64,000 nucleotides of DNA from Setophaga petechia (taxonomy: Eukaryota > Chordata > Aves > Passeriformes > Parulidae). The stretch spans positions 53,947,930-54,011,929 of the forward strand of contig JANCRA010000001.1 in the NCBI GenBank assembly GCA_024362935.1, in the 5' to 3' direction. The notes beneath the pieces were generated by a model that was not told the origin of the DNA, made no database searches, and saw only the letters and a program-made list of their open reading frames with translations. The position numbers and the translations under genes are program-made. Numbering within the stretch: the first letter of the stretch is position 1; the number at the start of each line of letters is the position of its first letter. This document shows, in pieces, positions 13,542-26,345 of the stretch.

Positions 13542-13690
13542 TGTCCTGTTAGCTATTCCTTCTGCTTGGAGGAACATGTCATTTTCTCACTAAGTGCTGT
13601 CAGGGATACACTTCAAGGGCTGCATTGTTCATAAAGGAGTTTAATCAGTTTGGAACAAGACATCAATGAGGCAGGATTATATCCAACAGG
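13542..13690 (+). repeat. Unclassified LTR-like repeat, copy 1
   Basis: Starts TGTCCTG and aligns by eye, block by block, with 15,131-15,285. Shared landmarks are the TGTCCTG start, a gctattcc/gttattct block, gcttggaggaacat (ccttgaaaggacat), cacttcaaggg, ggagttta, tttggaacaag and atgaggc. Both copies lie on the same strand about 1.6 kb apart. A TG start and a shared left end suggest an old LTR or other retroelement end, but I do not recognise the family and cannot fix the right end. Confidence 0.55.
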
Positions 13691-13979
13691 AAGAGTAGCA
13701 AAAGAAGTGTCTTGTGTGTGTGTTCACAGCAATGCTCTGTGTGTGTCAGTTTTGCTGTTGGCATAATTGTGTGTGGGACAGGGCTACAGAGATGTGAGTT
13801 AATTTGACACACTCATAGCTTAGGACAGATTATTTTCCATGGAAATAATGCTTCAAACCTAAGGTTTCTCCTTTCAGCATGATCAGGAAAGGAACCTTCT
13901 CAGGTGGTTGGTACATATGAAGCCTTTCCCTGAGACTGTGTGGTCTGGTGACAGTGCCAGCTCTGCTACTGCCCAGCCA

Positions 13980-14361
13980 TGTCACAGACACATTTTATGA
14001 AAAATCCTTTCCTTAGGATTTTTTCTCTTGAGAAGCTGAGAGGCCTCAGGAACAAAATGTAAACAATGATTATCTGCTGCCATGGAATGCAACAGATGGT
14101 CTGTGATTGGTCTTATGTGGTTGTTTCTAATTAATGGCCAATCACAGTCCAGCTGGCTCCAACTCTCTGAGACACAAGCTTTTGTTATCATTCCTTCCTT
14201 TTCTATTCTTAGCTAGCCTTCTGATGAAATCCTTTCTTCTATTCTTTTAGTATAGTTTTAATATAATATATATAATAAAATAAAAAATCAAGCCTTCTGA
14301 AACATGGAGTCAGATCCTCATCTCTTCCCTCATCCCTGTGATCCCTGTGAACACTGTCACA
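13980..14361 (-). mobile_element. Solo LTR, class II-like family, copy B
   Basis: This 382-bp LTR lies in the opposite orientation to the other four copies. Read on the minus strand it starts TGTGACAGTGTTCACAGGG and ends GTGTCTGTGACA. It is flanked by a perfect 6-bp target duplication, CAGCCA (13,974-13,979 and 14,362-14,367), which fixes both boundaries and supports class II-type integration. The core is shared with the other copies: tgactccatgtttcagaagg, a run of TA/ATT, actatactaaaagaatag, ggatttcatcagaaggct. No internal proviral sequence is present, so it is a solo LTR. Confidence 0.88.
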
Positions 14362-15130
14362 CAGCCACACCACCCAAAGGAAGTTGTGGGCCAGGCCTGT
14401 CTCAGCTCTGTTACCTGGAAAATAGGAAGAGCCATTGCCCCACTGCCTGCCTTCTCTAATCCTTTCTGCCCTGGTCATCCCCATGCTGGGAGGAGGAGGA
14501 GAGGGTCTCCAGCCCCTCTGGAATGCTAAGGGAGTGAGTGAGCAGCTGTGTCAGCTGCCAGCTTGGATGAAACCAAAGCACTTCCACATCTGTGGGGGAG
14601 AACATGGCATAAATATGAGCAAGAAAAAGAATTTTTTCTTCAGTCCCACAACTGATGTTGTCACAATCCTCACTTGAAAGTGCCATCTGTGGTAATATGC
14701 AGATCTGTGCTCAGGTTAAGGTTCTGGCCCATGCAAAGTAAAGGTTATCACTAATTCTGTTTTGTCCTGAGGAGAAGCTTTCTCCTGGAAACAGGAGAAT
14801 ACACATTTTTCTGTGCAGCAGGCTACATTCACTTGTGGAGACAATAAAGGCTTTGCTGTGGTGCTAAAGCAAATCTGAAGTTTCAAATTATTTCCTTTCA
14901 GAGTTGGTATCTATTATTCATCTGAGCGTAGCAGTTCTGAAATCAGATCTGCTCAGGGAGCTCCTGGCTTTGACTCAAGAAATAATAAAAGAATGGAAGA
15001 ATAAAAAGAGTGGTTTCTACAATATATGGGGGAATGGCACTTTGAGATGCTTCAGTAGACTTCTGTATCTTGAGTGCAGCCTTGTATGTTACCTCTGGCT
15101 GCACTCACTTATCTGCAGCCTCTCCCTCTT
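14362..15130. other. Non-coding spacer
   Basis: No gene recognised. Frames of 60-84 codons are present but unfamiliar. This stretch lies between the minus-strand LTR copy B and the second copy of the unclassified repeat. Confidence 0.4.
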
Positions 15131-15285
15131 TGTCCTGGTTTGTTATTCTTCCCCTTGAAAGGACATATATATTTATTTTTTTCCCCTGTATGAATTGTCT
15201 GGAGTCCACTTCAAGGGTTTATTGATCTTGGAGTTTACTTGCTTTGGAACAAGCCTCTGATGAGGCCTGATCTTAAGGTGCTTCC
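15131..15285 (+). repeat. Unclassified LTR-like repeat, copy 2
   Basis: Partner of 13,542-13,690. The left ends of both copies begin at TGTCCTG, and the shared blocks appear in the same order. This copy has an extra T-rich insertion after the ggacat block (about 15,165-15,185). Similarity fades after gaggcctgatcttaa. Family unknown. Confidence 0.55.
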
Positions 15286-16805
15286 TATACTTTATGGTCT
15301 ATAGATCACATTCTTTAATCTGCTTCCTCTGTAAACTTGCTGTGGCCAGGTTTTCCCCAGTCTCAGCTTGCTCCTACACCTCCAGTGAAGTGTGAGGATG
15401 CAGTGAACCCCAGCACTGCCAAAGGTGACAGGAGAGCAAGGCTTGTTTTAAAAGGAGTCGTGCCAAGTTCCCCAAGATGTGTGAGTTTTGGAAACCATGC
15501 AAAAGTGCCTCTTGCCTCTCAGTACTGTGCCAGTAATAAGCTCAAGTTTAAGCTTTTTTTTTTTTCCTGCTAAAGAATATAGAAAGACAAGTTCCTTCTC
15601 ATCTATTGCTTCTTACTGAATTTTCCAGAGATTCTTCTAACTTCACAATTAAGAGAAAGCTATCAGAGATTTAAAGAAATGTGACATGCAGTGGCAGATC
15701 CCAAACTTGGAGTCATGCAATTTCTTGTTAGAAGGAAAACAGGTTTTGCAGTAAAAATTCAGAGGCCAGAACATCCCAAATGGAAACCTCAGTGCTGCAG
15801 TTCAAAGTCATGCTCTGGCTGGGCTGTGGCAGGACCTTTGTGACATGGGGTGGGCAGAGAGGGGTGATGGCAGTGGAGCAGCTGAAGACAATTTCACAGC
15901 ACAGAGCTGAATGAGGACAGTGTGGCCCCTTGGGAAGAGTTCTGTGGCTGCTTTGCTCACAGTGAGCATGCATTTAGTATGTTCAATGTTAGTATTAAAC
16001 TTCCTTTGGAAGATAGAATCAAATAATAGATGTGCATGATAAACAGGTAGTTTACAGGTAGCTAAGCAGGAGATATTATTATTCTCTGTCAGTATTTCCA
16101 TGGCCTTGCTATTTCTGGTGCTGATGAGCAATCTGCCAAGCTGTGTCCTAATTTCAATTTTACAATTGAGCGAGCTGTTACCTGGCGTATTTTAATGAAT
16201 CAGAATTTCCTTACACCAATACATAAGGTGCATGTATAGCAGTGAAGCACAGAAAACTGTGGACATTCTGACTAAACTTGCAACAATTCCATCAGCTGAA
16301 GATCCTACTTAAACTTTTGTTCTTTTGAAGTACCAAAGTTTGCCTCTTCGAGGTGAAAACAATCAGTTCTCTGTGGTTTGCAGTGGATGACTCACTGGTG
16401 ACAAGTGAAGAAGGCATGTGCTAATGTGTGCTCTGCTGTGCTGCACTGCTGTGATCTTATCTGACATGTGATGTGCCCAAGTGGCACATGCTGGATGGAA
16501 AATGCTGGTGCTGTTAGAGATGAGCTCATCCTTTTCTTTCACATCTTGTTGATGAGAGAGAATATTTGGTGTTTTTTCTCATCTGCAGCTTTTTTCTCCT
16601 TCCATCACTTTACAAATTGAAGAAGACTAGCAGATACCTGAAAAATGTCTTTTCAATATCTGTGCTTCCTAAATACTTGAGGTTTATTGTATATTTTTTC
16701 ACTGGTACTGAACCTGTTCAGTTGGAATTCAATAATTTCTATACCATTCTCAAAATTCAATTTCTCTGGTTAAGCAGAACTGAGCTTTGAGGAAAAACTT
16801 TGATG
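15286..16805. other. Non-coding stretch
   Basis: No gene or known repeat recognised. A T-run lies at 15,554-15,565. The frames (up to 107 codons on the minus strand at 15,808-16,131) resemble nothing I know. Confidence 0.4.
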
Positions 16806-17003
16806 TTAGCCTACAACTCCCTGAAAGGAGACTGCAGCAAGGAGGCACTCAGTCATTTCTCCCAGATAACAAATGACAGGATGAGAGGAAGTGGCCTCAA
16901 ACTGCACCAGAGGGGGTTTAGATTGGATGTTGGGAGAAATGTCTTTGCTGAAAGGGTGTTCAGGCATTGGAAAAGGCTGCCCAGGGAAGTGGTGGAGTTT
17001 TAG
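16806..17003 (+). mobile_element. CR1 LINE fragment (near 3' end)
   Basis: Carries the familiar CR1 stretch just after the reverse transcriptase region: ctacaactccctgaaagg, cagataacaaatgacaggat, gaggaagtggcctcaaactg, and aggctgcccagggaagtggt. The 67-codon open frame is a remnant of the CR1 frame, not a host gene. The copy is truncated at both ends and breaks off just after the gtggtggag block, so it lacks the 3' terminal repeat. Confidence 0.85.
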
Positions 17004-17302
17004 ACATTTATGTTGATGCTGTAGCTAGAAAGATGCAAGTTATTAACTGCACTTTCTACAGTAAACACAGCTGACTTCATAGTTAAATTCTAGATTATTT
17101 CATTGATGAAAAATGCAGCTATTGTCTAGTTCACATAGCAAGGGGCAAGTGTTTAGTGCCTTCTTGTTTTTCACACAGCAGGATGTCGAATTACATGAAA
17201 GATGCCCAGTGAGAGACAGCAAGTCCCATTGAGCTCTGAGAGGTTTCATGTGTGCCTTTCATGAATGGCAGTGAGAGATTCAGACAATGCTGCAATTCCA
17301 CA

Positions 17303-17715
17303 TGTGGTGGTGCTCACAGGGGTCCCAGGACGAGGGAAGAGATGAGAATCTTGACTCCATGTTTCAGAAGGCTGATTTTTTGTTTTGTGATGTATATTAT
17401 ATTAAAAGAAAATGATATATTAAAACTATACTAAAAGAATAGAAGAAAGGATTTCATCAGAAGGCTTGAAAGGAATAGAAAGGAATAATAATAAAATCTT
17501 GTGACTGCCTACAGCCTCAACACAGGTGGCTGTCATTGGTCATCAAGTAAAAACAACTCACATGGACCAATAAAAGATGCACCTGTTGCATTCCACAGCA
17601 GCAGATGATTGTTTTTCTTTTCCTCTGAAGATAATTGTTGTTTTTCTTTTCTGCTGAGAAGCTTCTCAGGAAAAAAAACATCCTAGCAAAGGGTTTTTTA
17701 GAAAGTGTCTGTGAC
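17303..17715 (+). mobile_element. Solo LTR, class II-like family, copy C
   Basis: About 413 bp, starting TGTGGTGGTGCTCACAGGGG and ending GTCTGTGACA, so it is in the same subfamily as copies B and E. The core has tgactccatgtttcagaagg, gatatattaaaactatact, agaaaggatttcatcagaag, an AATAAA-type signal in aataataataaaatcttgtg, and gacca/ccaat-like blocks. Target duplications are imperfect: ttccac on the left and tttcac on the right, with one base of uncertainty at the left boundary. A local duplication of a ttgtttttcttttc unit near 17,608-17,660 lengthens this copy. No internal viral genes flank it. Confidence 0.82.
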
Positions 17716-19928
17716 ATTTCACCCTTTTTATTTTAAATTAAATGAAAAAGAAATGTGTTTATAAATTCTTCTGCTGGACCCATGCAGAAGAAACACTTCT
17801 CAAGAGGTTTATCTGTTGCCAATCAAAAACCTCAATCAAGTGCTGATGTGGAATTATCAAGGAAATTCTTCACCTGTAGAACATCAAATTCTATCGTATC
17901 ACTAAAACAAGCTTACAATATAAGAAAATGCAAAAACAATACAAAGAAAGTTAATTGCTTCAGTCCAAACAGCTGAATTTCAGGAGAAAGTCCACGGACT
18001 GGAGATGTTCCTCTTTGACATCTCTGGAAGTCCCTTTTGGTCTTGAAACAGACTTGCAGAATCCTGAAACAAAGAATTGCTAAAGAAAATCCATCAACAA
18101 TTATCAAAAATCCACTGACAGTTATCAAACAATTTTAAGAAAATTTCTGGAATGCCCTGGCCCTTAATTGAACCACTTGGCTGAGGCTAATTTTTGGCTT
18201 TTCAATGCTTTTGAACTGCTAGCTCTTTCAACTTTTTTTTTTTTTCCTTCCTTCCTTTTTTCCTTCCTTCCTTTTTTCTGCCACTTCCTTCCACCACTTC
18301 CTTCCTTCCTTTCAGAAAATATGTCTGTGACATACACATTTCCTTCCATGGGGGGAAGAATGCTCTGTTTTGCTGATAATCAGTTCTTAGGTTTTTACAA
18401 ATGTATCAGGTATGAGAAAAGTGTGGATTTGGTGTGGTGGATACCCAGCTACCCTTCAATCTCCTTAGCGCCTGTGTAATGTTCATATCAGCAGGAGGAA
18501 ATCCCAAGAGGCAGAACTCCATGGCATCTAGAGTGTCCTTAAAGCCCTAACTTGGCCAGAGGATCTCTGTGGAGTCTCTCACCTACATGGAAAATGAATT
18601 ATCATAGCAGTCAGGTGTTAGAAGTGCAGAATCACAACTGTTTTCAGGGGGAGTGCAACTGTTGTGTGTCTGACATTTATTCAGACTTCCCCAGTATAAA
18701 CCTTTATTCATCCTCTAACAAATCATGTGTTCAGGTAGACATGTGGAATTTGAGGGACCTTTGTGCTAAGGCATCAGATCTGGACATTTGCTTTGCACAA
18801 AGCAGTACATTCATTTAATGCAGCTTTGAACTCTCACTGGGAGGATTTTTGCCACATGTTAATATTTATTCAATATTCCTGTCAGAAAGTGATCACTAGC
18901 TTTGGGGGGCTGGGGCCTTTGTACTTAAACAGGGTCACACAGAAGAGCAAAGGATGTAGATTGAGAAGTGAAAGATTTCGTTCTAGAAAACAGTATGTGA
19001 AATAACATATTTAAATATATTTAAAGAGTGCATGAGAAGAAAGAGCAAACCTTCTGTACATGCTGGAAGTAAATAAAGCTGGTTATGACCTTCTTCTCTA
19101 ATATTTGGATGAGTAAGAAGGCATTATAATCAAGTGAATATTTTTAGATTAAGGGTTTGAAGTACTTTTAGAATTGCAAGAAATCTTTTAAATTGAAATC
19201 TTTGCATATTAACTGCAATATTTGACTGGTTTGGAGTATGAGGACTGCTGAAATTCAAGAGTGTCATAAAGTTCAAGTGAGGAATTTTTGTGAGGACAGA
19301 AGCCTTTCTCTCCTTTTCTTTAGAAAACAGGTTAAAAAAACTCTGCTCCAAACAGTCTAAAGACAAAAATGGATTTGGAGCATACCTACAGCTAAAAATG
19401 CAGTTTTACTCAGTACAGCATTTTCTGAATTTATTAGATGACAATTTTATTCTCCTTAATGCTTTGAAAACTATCTTAACATTTTAATATTACTAGACTT
19501 GTTTGCTAGAAGAAATTAATTTTAATTGGAAAAGACCCAGCTGTATCCTGTGGGCCTTCTCCCTGGTGGAGACTTTGTGGATTGTTCTGTGTAGCTGCAG
19601 AGTGACACATCAGTTATTAACCTCTGAGAAATGGGGGTTAGGATAAGAGAGAGGCTGGCACATTGTCTTTAGGGACACAAGGAGTGGTACTGTAATAACA
19701 GGATCTTGTTTTGCTCTGTGAATATTGTGAAAAGAGACCTTCAGCCGCTCTGCTCCTTTTGAAAAACAAATTAAATTTATCATGGGAAGAACTTTGGGAC
19801 AGACAGCCCTTGAACTGAAATACTGTGTTTGTTCATAGAAAAGCTGTAATGTGGACAATAGAGGTGTGGGTTTCTTAAGACCAATAAGTAAAAGCTGTGA
19901 TTTTTTTTTTTTTAAGGCTAGTTCTAGA
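17716..19928. other. Non-coding stretch with pyrimidine tract
   Basis: The only marked structure is a pure-to-near-pure T/C tract at about 18,231-18,314 built from ccttcctt and T-runs. It creates open frames on both strands (103 and 61 codons) that are low-complexity artefacts. No gene is recognised. Confidence 0.5.
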
Positions 19929-19929
19929 G

Positions 19930-19985
19930 TATCATAGAATCACTTAGGCTGGGGAATACCTTGTATATCATAGCTCACATCATGC
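19930..19985 (-). mobile_element. CR1 LINE 3'-end fragment
   Basis: The plus strand reads gtatcatagaatcacttagg then ctggggaataccttg. This is a decayed reverse complement of the CR1 3' end (catagaatcac... motif). It follows a T-run at about 19,902-19,913. Only the terminal part can be recognised. Confidence 0.6.
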
Positions 19986-19989
19986 CATT

Positions 19990-22670
19990 GTTAGAAAAGA
20001 AATATCTTGGATTGAAACAAAAATTTTTCTATTTTCAATGAAAATGCTTAGAAATTATGCTTATGATCTGGTGCTGCAAGATGTAAAGTGAAAAACAAAG
20101 AAGATAAATTGATGACGAAATAAAATAAGGTTATATAACAAGGGAGGACTGCAAAAACAGAAGGGAGTGTGGTACACTAAAATGCAACAGAAACAAGTTT
20201 AGTTTCAATTTTTGCTGGTAATTGAACTTTCTTTTTTTGGGAATGATCAGTCTCCTTAAGGTATACTTACCATGGAAATTCCATGATTGCTTCTAATAGC
20301 ACAAATTCATATGGATGTATAAAAGAGTCTATTGCTATACCAAGAAAACCTTTCCATTTAGCATGACTCTATTAAGTTTTTGTTATCATAGGGGAGCAAT
20401 AAATGCCTTCTGAACCTGAACAAAAGACTTTTGTCTCCTGCTCTGAACAAGGTTGGAGTGAGCATGTGCTGGCAATCCCTTTGAATTTCTCCTCTAAAAA
20501 GAAGAGAGAGGGTGGAGTAGCTGTATTTATAAAAGTTCACTAGAAATAGAGTGTGTGTGTTAGTGCCACAAAACTGTCTCGTGATAGTTCTAGCTGAGAT
20601 GTCTCTCCATGTTTTAAATGACTAGACTTTCATGGAATGTTTCTGTGATAAATGCAGCTTTTCAATGCATCTTCTTTTCCCACCAGTTTTTTTTTCTGCT
20701 GGATCAAAAGTAGATCAAAGGGAAGATTTCTGGGGAGAAATAACATGGAAATTTAAGACAGTAGAGCAAGGATCAGAAAAAAAAGAGGAGGGCTGGGAAC
20801 TGCCTTGGGGATGATGTCTGGACAGCAAGCTGTAGCAAATGTTTTGGGGTTGGAAGTGAATGTGAAGAATGGGGACCATGGCATTTTTGTCTTCCAGCCA
20901 CTCCAGCCTGCAGAAGAGCAGGGATTTTGGTGTACAGTACAGCAACCCCAAGCAGCAATCAAAGTGGCTCCAGGCAGAAGCAGGACTGGAGATGGAAAAA
21001 CTGCCTCTCCATGGGCTCCTCTTGCTTGGGTAGATCAGGCCTGGGAGATCACAGAAGGGCTTTTGGAGGGAAAGCAGAATCTCCTGCAAAAAGGGGAAGG
21101 GAGCCCTTCAACTTCACAGCCCAAGAAACACAGAGCTCAGGAGAACTTGCTGGAGGAAGCTGAGCCAGCCAGCCCCAGCAGCAGCCTGCTAAACTGATGT
21201 TGCTGTGGATGAGAGCTTGGCACAGAGCAGCAAGGGGAGCCACATCCCTGAGGTTCTGTGTGTGTGACAGTCACTATTCCTCACAGCAGAGAACAGAGCT
21301 TGGGTTGTCCTTGGGGCAAAATGAGAGACTACTTCAGATGCCTTGCAGCTCATTCTGTGCAATGGGTGGGAGCCAGAAAACCAAGCTTTATGCTAGACCA
21401 GAACACCAGAGCCCTGGATATTAAGCTGAGGAGGTCAATTCTACAGCTAAAGCTTTAGCAAATAAGCAGTTTGAAACATTTTTATGCACCTAAAGGTGGA
21501 ATATAATTATTCTGATGGAAGTGGGCAACAAGAGACAAAAAAAAAAAGGCTTCCAAGATTATCAGCAATATAGTAATTGCTTCAGTTGTCTGCTTTGTGG
21601 TGCAGGACACTGACAAGTAAATTGCAGGCATCCTCTGAATGTGCAGATTCTGACTTAGTCTGAAAGAGCTTGTTACTTTAATGGTTTGTGCTTGTACTGG
21701 TTATCAGCATAAATAGCATGGATTAGTAAAAAGAATTAAAGATTCACTGTTTAAATGAGATTCTGGCCTAAGGAAGGTGTTTTTTATGAATTTTTAAATA
21801 ATATCTGAACATTTTTAGCAGCTATGTTAAGGGTAAATTGCATTTCAGTCCAAGTGCATGTGATTATTTTCACCTTGCTCTCTGGCACACTGTTTTGGTG
21901 TTGGGCTGAGGGTCCAAAGTATGAGACTCAAAATCTGGATTTCATATCCTGCATTTCAGGGGCGCTGAAGTCTGACACCTGGCTGTTCAGCAAATAGCAG
22001 ATAGCAACTTCTTCTTCAATTGTTCTTGAAATGGAATTCATGTTTTTATCCAGTTTTTCACTGATACTTTTGATGGCTCTGTTAACTCCAGAAAGTCATA
22101 TGTGGACCATCTAAGAGGGAGGGCCAAGGGCATGGTCTGACAAGGCTGTCTGGACTGAAGTGAAGTCACTTAAAATCCCAGTGGGCATGTGGTCTCAGTT
22201 CAGTGGCTCCACCCAGCTGCTCACAAGTGAAAGCTGGTCTTACTCGCTTTAAAGTGGAGGGACAGGGTAGGGAAGAAGGAAATAAATGTGTTATCTAAAA
22301 AATAGCTTGGCTTTTAAACTTTTAATCTTCAAGCTGTACTGCAGCAAAGGAAGAATCTCCAGTAATGAGTTTCACAAGTACTTGAGTTCAGTTCATCCTT
22401 CTGTCTTAGTTACATAATTGGCTTTCATTGACTTGACTCCTGAGTCCTTGCTGGCTGGCTGCTGTTCTGAGATCTATGGAAATGTCCATTCTTTCCCAGT
22501 CAGATTCAGGGTAAAAGTTTAGATAAAGAAAGAACTTTTAGTGCAGGTAGGTTCTGTATGCTGTATTTGCTCTGTATTCAAGCAAAGTACTGTTAAAATC
22601 CTACATTTGCTGAAATAAAGAACCAATTTTGGTATTACAGGTACCAAATTAAGGAAATATGAAAAGTATT
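19990..22670. other. Non-coding stretch with unfamiliar open frames
   Basis: No known gene or repeat. At about 20,700-21,460 the DNA is less AT-rich and carries overlapping open frames on both strands (130 codons plus at 20,805-21,197; 124 codons minus at 20,715-21,089). I recognise neither, and several frames being open at once points to a low stop density rather than coding. An A-run lies at 21,537-21,547. Confidence 0.4.
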
Positions 22671-23089
22671 TATTGTATTTGCTGGGAATATCCAGACAAA
22701 GGCAGGAATGATGCATCTGACTCCATGTACTCAGAAGGCTGATTTATTACTCTATTGTACTATATTATATTAAAGAATACTATACTAACTAAAGAATACA
22801 GAAGAGATACTTACTGAATGCTAAAAAGATAATAATGAAAAACTTGTGACTCTTTCCAGAGTCTTGACACAGCTTGGCCCCAATTGGCCAAAGAGTCAAA
22901 GCAACTGACACCAGAATCCAATGAAACAATCACCGGTGGGTAAACAATCTCCAAACACATTCTGCATGTGAGCACAACACAGGAGAAGCAAATGAGATAA
23001 GAATTGTTTTACTTTTCTCTGAGGCTTCTCAGCTTCCCAGGAGAGAAATCCTGGGTGAAGGGATTTTATCAGAAAATGTGAGTGCCACA
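22671..23089 (+). mobile_element. Solo LTR, class II-like family, copy D
   Basis: About 419 bp. The start, TATTGTATTTGCTGG, aligns without gaps to copy A's TGTGGTATTTTCTGG, so the terminal TG has mutated to TA. It ends GTGCCACA. The flanks agtatt (22,665-22,670) and aatatt (23,090-23,095) match at 5 of 6 bases, consistent with an aged 6-bp target duplication. The core has tctgactccatg, tatattatattaaagaat, cttgtgact, gacacagc and gaggcttctcagcttcccag. It groups with copy A by its 5' end. No internal retroviral sequence is present. Confidence 0.83.
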
Positions 23090-25919
23090 AATATTAAAGG
23101 GGTATGATCAAGGGAGTAGTATTTTCTTTGAAAATGCGAAAATAGACAAAGAAATGTTCTCTCCAATAGGGATTACTAATTATCTTAGAGAGAAGCAGAA
23201 ACTGCTCAGCTCAGCAGGGCAGAGAGAAAGAAGTTTGTTAGGAGTTGCTAAGAACATCAAGCTTGAGCTTATTTAGGTAGCTACCTGTCCTACACTGTCA
23301 TAACATCTGCAGGACAACACTAACATAGTTAGGTGCTTTAATGGAGGTGATATCTAATCCTTTGATCCTATCATGTCCTTCCCTTTGCCAGAGCAGAAAT
23401 GAGTACTAGTCAATGTTTTCTTGAGCTCATTTTAAACACTCAAGGTGCAGGATTCTGTGTGAACTTACCTGCAGGTAGCATCTGGTAAGTGTGTGAGAAG
23501 ATGCTGTGAGTGTTTTAGTCTTGCCATTTCATTAGAAAAACAATGCTTATCTTGTACTTCTCTGTATTAAGTCCTTTATATTTTTTTTAGTGGTATGGTT
23601 AAATAATTGGCTAAAACTGTTGGAATATGCCCATTTTAGTGTTGGGGTTTTTTTTTGTTTGTTTTTTTTTGTTTTTTTTTTTTTTTACAAAAAGCTTTTA
23701 CGGTCTTTTTTGAGGGAAGGATTTGGATTTAGCAGTAGAGTAGAGAAGCTGCTAATTGAACACAGCCATCTCAAGTTTATCCTGCTTCCAGATCACAGTA
23801 GTGGTTAGTTTTGGTAGTGTGTCTAAGTAAAGTCTATCCAAGTTTATAGTACAAGAAAGTTTGGAGAAAAAAATCCCATTTCTTTGTTGCCTGGATAGCC
23901 TGTGGGACAGACTGCTCTTCACTGTGAATTCAATAAGCTCACATTTGTTTCAAGGCTAAATCAGAATTTTGGAGCTTTAGGCTGTTTTCATACCTGCTGC
24001 TCAGTCTGCACCTGTTTCTAGCAATTGTACATCCCTTTATCTTTGTATCAACTGAGTCAATTGTGCAGGTCTTGGAAAGAGGCTGGAAGTGCTGCTCACT
24101 ATCCTGTGCAAAGACTGTGGGAGCTGAGACTTTGAGGTTGAATCATCTCTTTTATTCAGATGAGTTTTTAATCTACAAGCTTCCTTACCAAACTTTACTT
24201 CAAATTTAAGAGTAACTGGTTTTTATTTGGGTAATTCAACTTTGGTTTTACGGGATGTCTTCTGAGTGAAAGAAAATGTTATCACTTGCAGGCACTAAAG
24301 GTGACAGAGCTAAATTGCTCTGCCTTACACCAGTGAAAGGGCAAAAGGCAATAGATAAGAAATCTTTCTCCTGTGAAAGTGGTCAAGAAGGATCAGAGGT
24401 TTTTTAAAGAGACTGTGAAATCTCCATTCTTGGGCTATTCAAACCCCAAGTGAACCTGGTCCCAGACAGTCTGTTGTAGATAACCTATGTGAAATAGGTG
24501 CCTTGGAACAAGATTATCTCTAGAGGTCTCTTCCAGCTCAGTCCTCTGCTGTTTGGAGCAGGCTGTAGCCATTCCCTCTGTAAGCATATATGTGAAATTG
24601 AAAGCTCGTAATTTTGCTATAGTTAAAAGGTTTCTGTTCAGGTGTGCAAAAAAACCCCACAAAAACTCAGAAATGCTCAGTAGAGACTCATAACAATTAT
24701 TTTCCTGTTCTGTGTTATAAAATGATTCTGTGTCTGCATGAGAAAGCCCATTAAACACTGTTGTGATTTGCCACAGCCTGGTTCATGACACATTTAACTG
24801 GTCTTCAGTTTTAAACTTGCATGTTTTCAGTATCTTCTTCACTGACAGTCCTGTTAAAATATGTGCATAAAAGCAGGTGCAACACTTGATTTGATAAAAG
24901 TGGCTTTTTATATGCATGACTTTTAAATGGCTACATCAGCTAAAACCATACCAGCAAAGCTTTCTGTGGTGTTGATGCCTTTTAACCTGAAAATTCCCCT
25001 CATGGTCTTAAAATTCCCTTAATACTTGTTTGCAGCTTGCTTAACTTGATCTTTCACTAGGCTTTAACTCCAGAATTAAAAATTAGAGATGGGTCTTTTG
25101 CTTCACTTGCAAGATGGGTAGGTATTAGAGATAATTTAAATTGTTTATGAGTGCTGGCAGAAGATGGTGTGTTCTAACAATGATTTTTGTCCTGAAGAGG
25201 ATGAGTTGAGGAGCCTTAGCTTAGGTTACAGAAGCATCAAGTATACACAAGTTTGCTGTGGTGTTGAATTTAAAATACACTGGAATTCCAATAACCTCAA
25301 AATAGAAGCCACTCTGTCATCTGCTGTGTGCCACTATTACTGGATGAGTACAACAGGGATGTTCCCATATCCTATAGATAGTTTTCTTTCTGTTCTGCCA
25401 GGGTTTGAGAACAGTACAGGCAGAGAAATGAATGCTTTTCAGAGCTGGCAATTGTGTGCCTCTTGCATGCGATGCTGAGGGCAAGTCGGGGGTTTTTAAA
25501 TAACTGAGGAAGGACAAGATGATCCTTGTACATCTCTAATACTTCCCTGAGTGAGGTAAGGTGGAGGTTAAGGTTTGTGTTTTTTACAGACTTGGTAAAA
25601 TAATCAATAAAGAAGTGTAAATAATTAATTGAATATGCTTTCTGTTAAGGGACCAAGCTATTTGTAAGAACGTTAGTGTTGAGGGTTGAATTTGATTCTT
25701 AGCTTGGCAAAAGAAAGCACTTAGCTTTACAGAACACAGCACAGAGCTGTCCATTTCTACATCAATGCCTCTTGCTATGAGCTCTGCTTTGGCAGATAAC
25801 TTTTAATTAACATAATCTTAATTGTAATTAATATAAACAATGTTTGACCATGACAGGATTCAGTTAAAGCTGCTCTGGCAGCACTGACACACAATTATCT
25901 GTTTCTCTTCGTTCATGTT
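23090..25919. other. Non-coding stretch
   Basis: No gene recognised. A T/G low-complexity run lies at about 23,646-23,688. The frames are at most 107 codons and unfamiliar. Confidence 0.45.
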
Positions 25920-26345
25920 GTGACTTCATTGAACCATTAAGGCTGGAAAAGACTTCCAGGATCAAGCACAACCTTTGACCAAAGACCACAGCACTGAGTG
26001 CCGTATTCAGTTGTTCCTCAAAACACTCCACCACTCCCTGGACAGCCCATTCCAATGCTCAATCACCCTTTCAGTGAAAAAATTCTTCCTGATTTCCAAC
26101 CTGAACCTCCCCTGGCCCAGCTTCAGACCATTTCCTCTCATCCTGCTGCTGGTTGTCTTGGAGAAGTACCAACCCCCACCATTCTACAAGCTCCTTTCAG
26201 GCAGTTGTAGAGACTGATAAGGTGTCCCCTGAGCCTCCTCTTCTCCAGGCTAAACAACCCCAGCCCTTGAGCTTCTCTTCTTGTCCTCTAGACCCTTCCC
26301 CAGGTCCATTGCCCTATTGCCCTTCTCTGGATTTGCTCTGTTGCG
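25920..26345 (-). mobile_element. CR1 LINE 3' region
   Basis: The plus strand carries the reverse complement of the CR1 3' region, in order: ttaaggctggaaaagacttc; a ccactccctggacagcccat block; ttccaatgctcaatcaccct; cagtgaaaaaattcttcctg; tcctcttctccaggctaaac; and a terminal ttctctggatttgctctgt. The element reads right to left, with its 3' end at about 25,920-25,945. It is 5'-truncated, as most CR1 copies are. The 60-80-codon frames inside are not genes. Confidence 0.92.

Noticed and set aside
16800..17003. 67-codon frame as a small host gene
   Set aside because: It matches the conserved CR1 stretch downstream of reverse transcriptase.
18168..18479. 103-codon frame at the pyrimidine tract
   Set aside because: It is built on low-complexity CTT/TTC repeats and has no known homology.
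20805..21197. 130-codon plus frame
   Set aside because: Overlapping frames are open on the other strand, there are no recognisable motifs, and no promoter or splice context could be supported.
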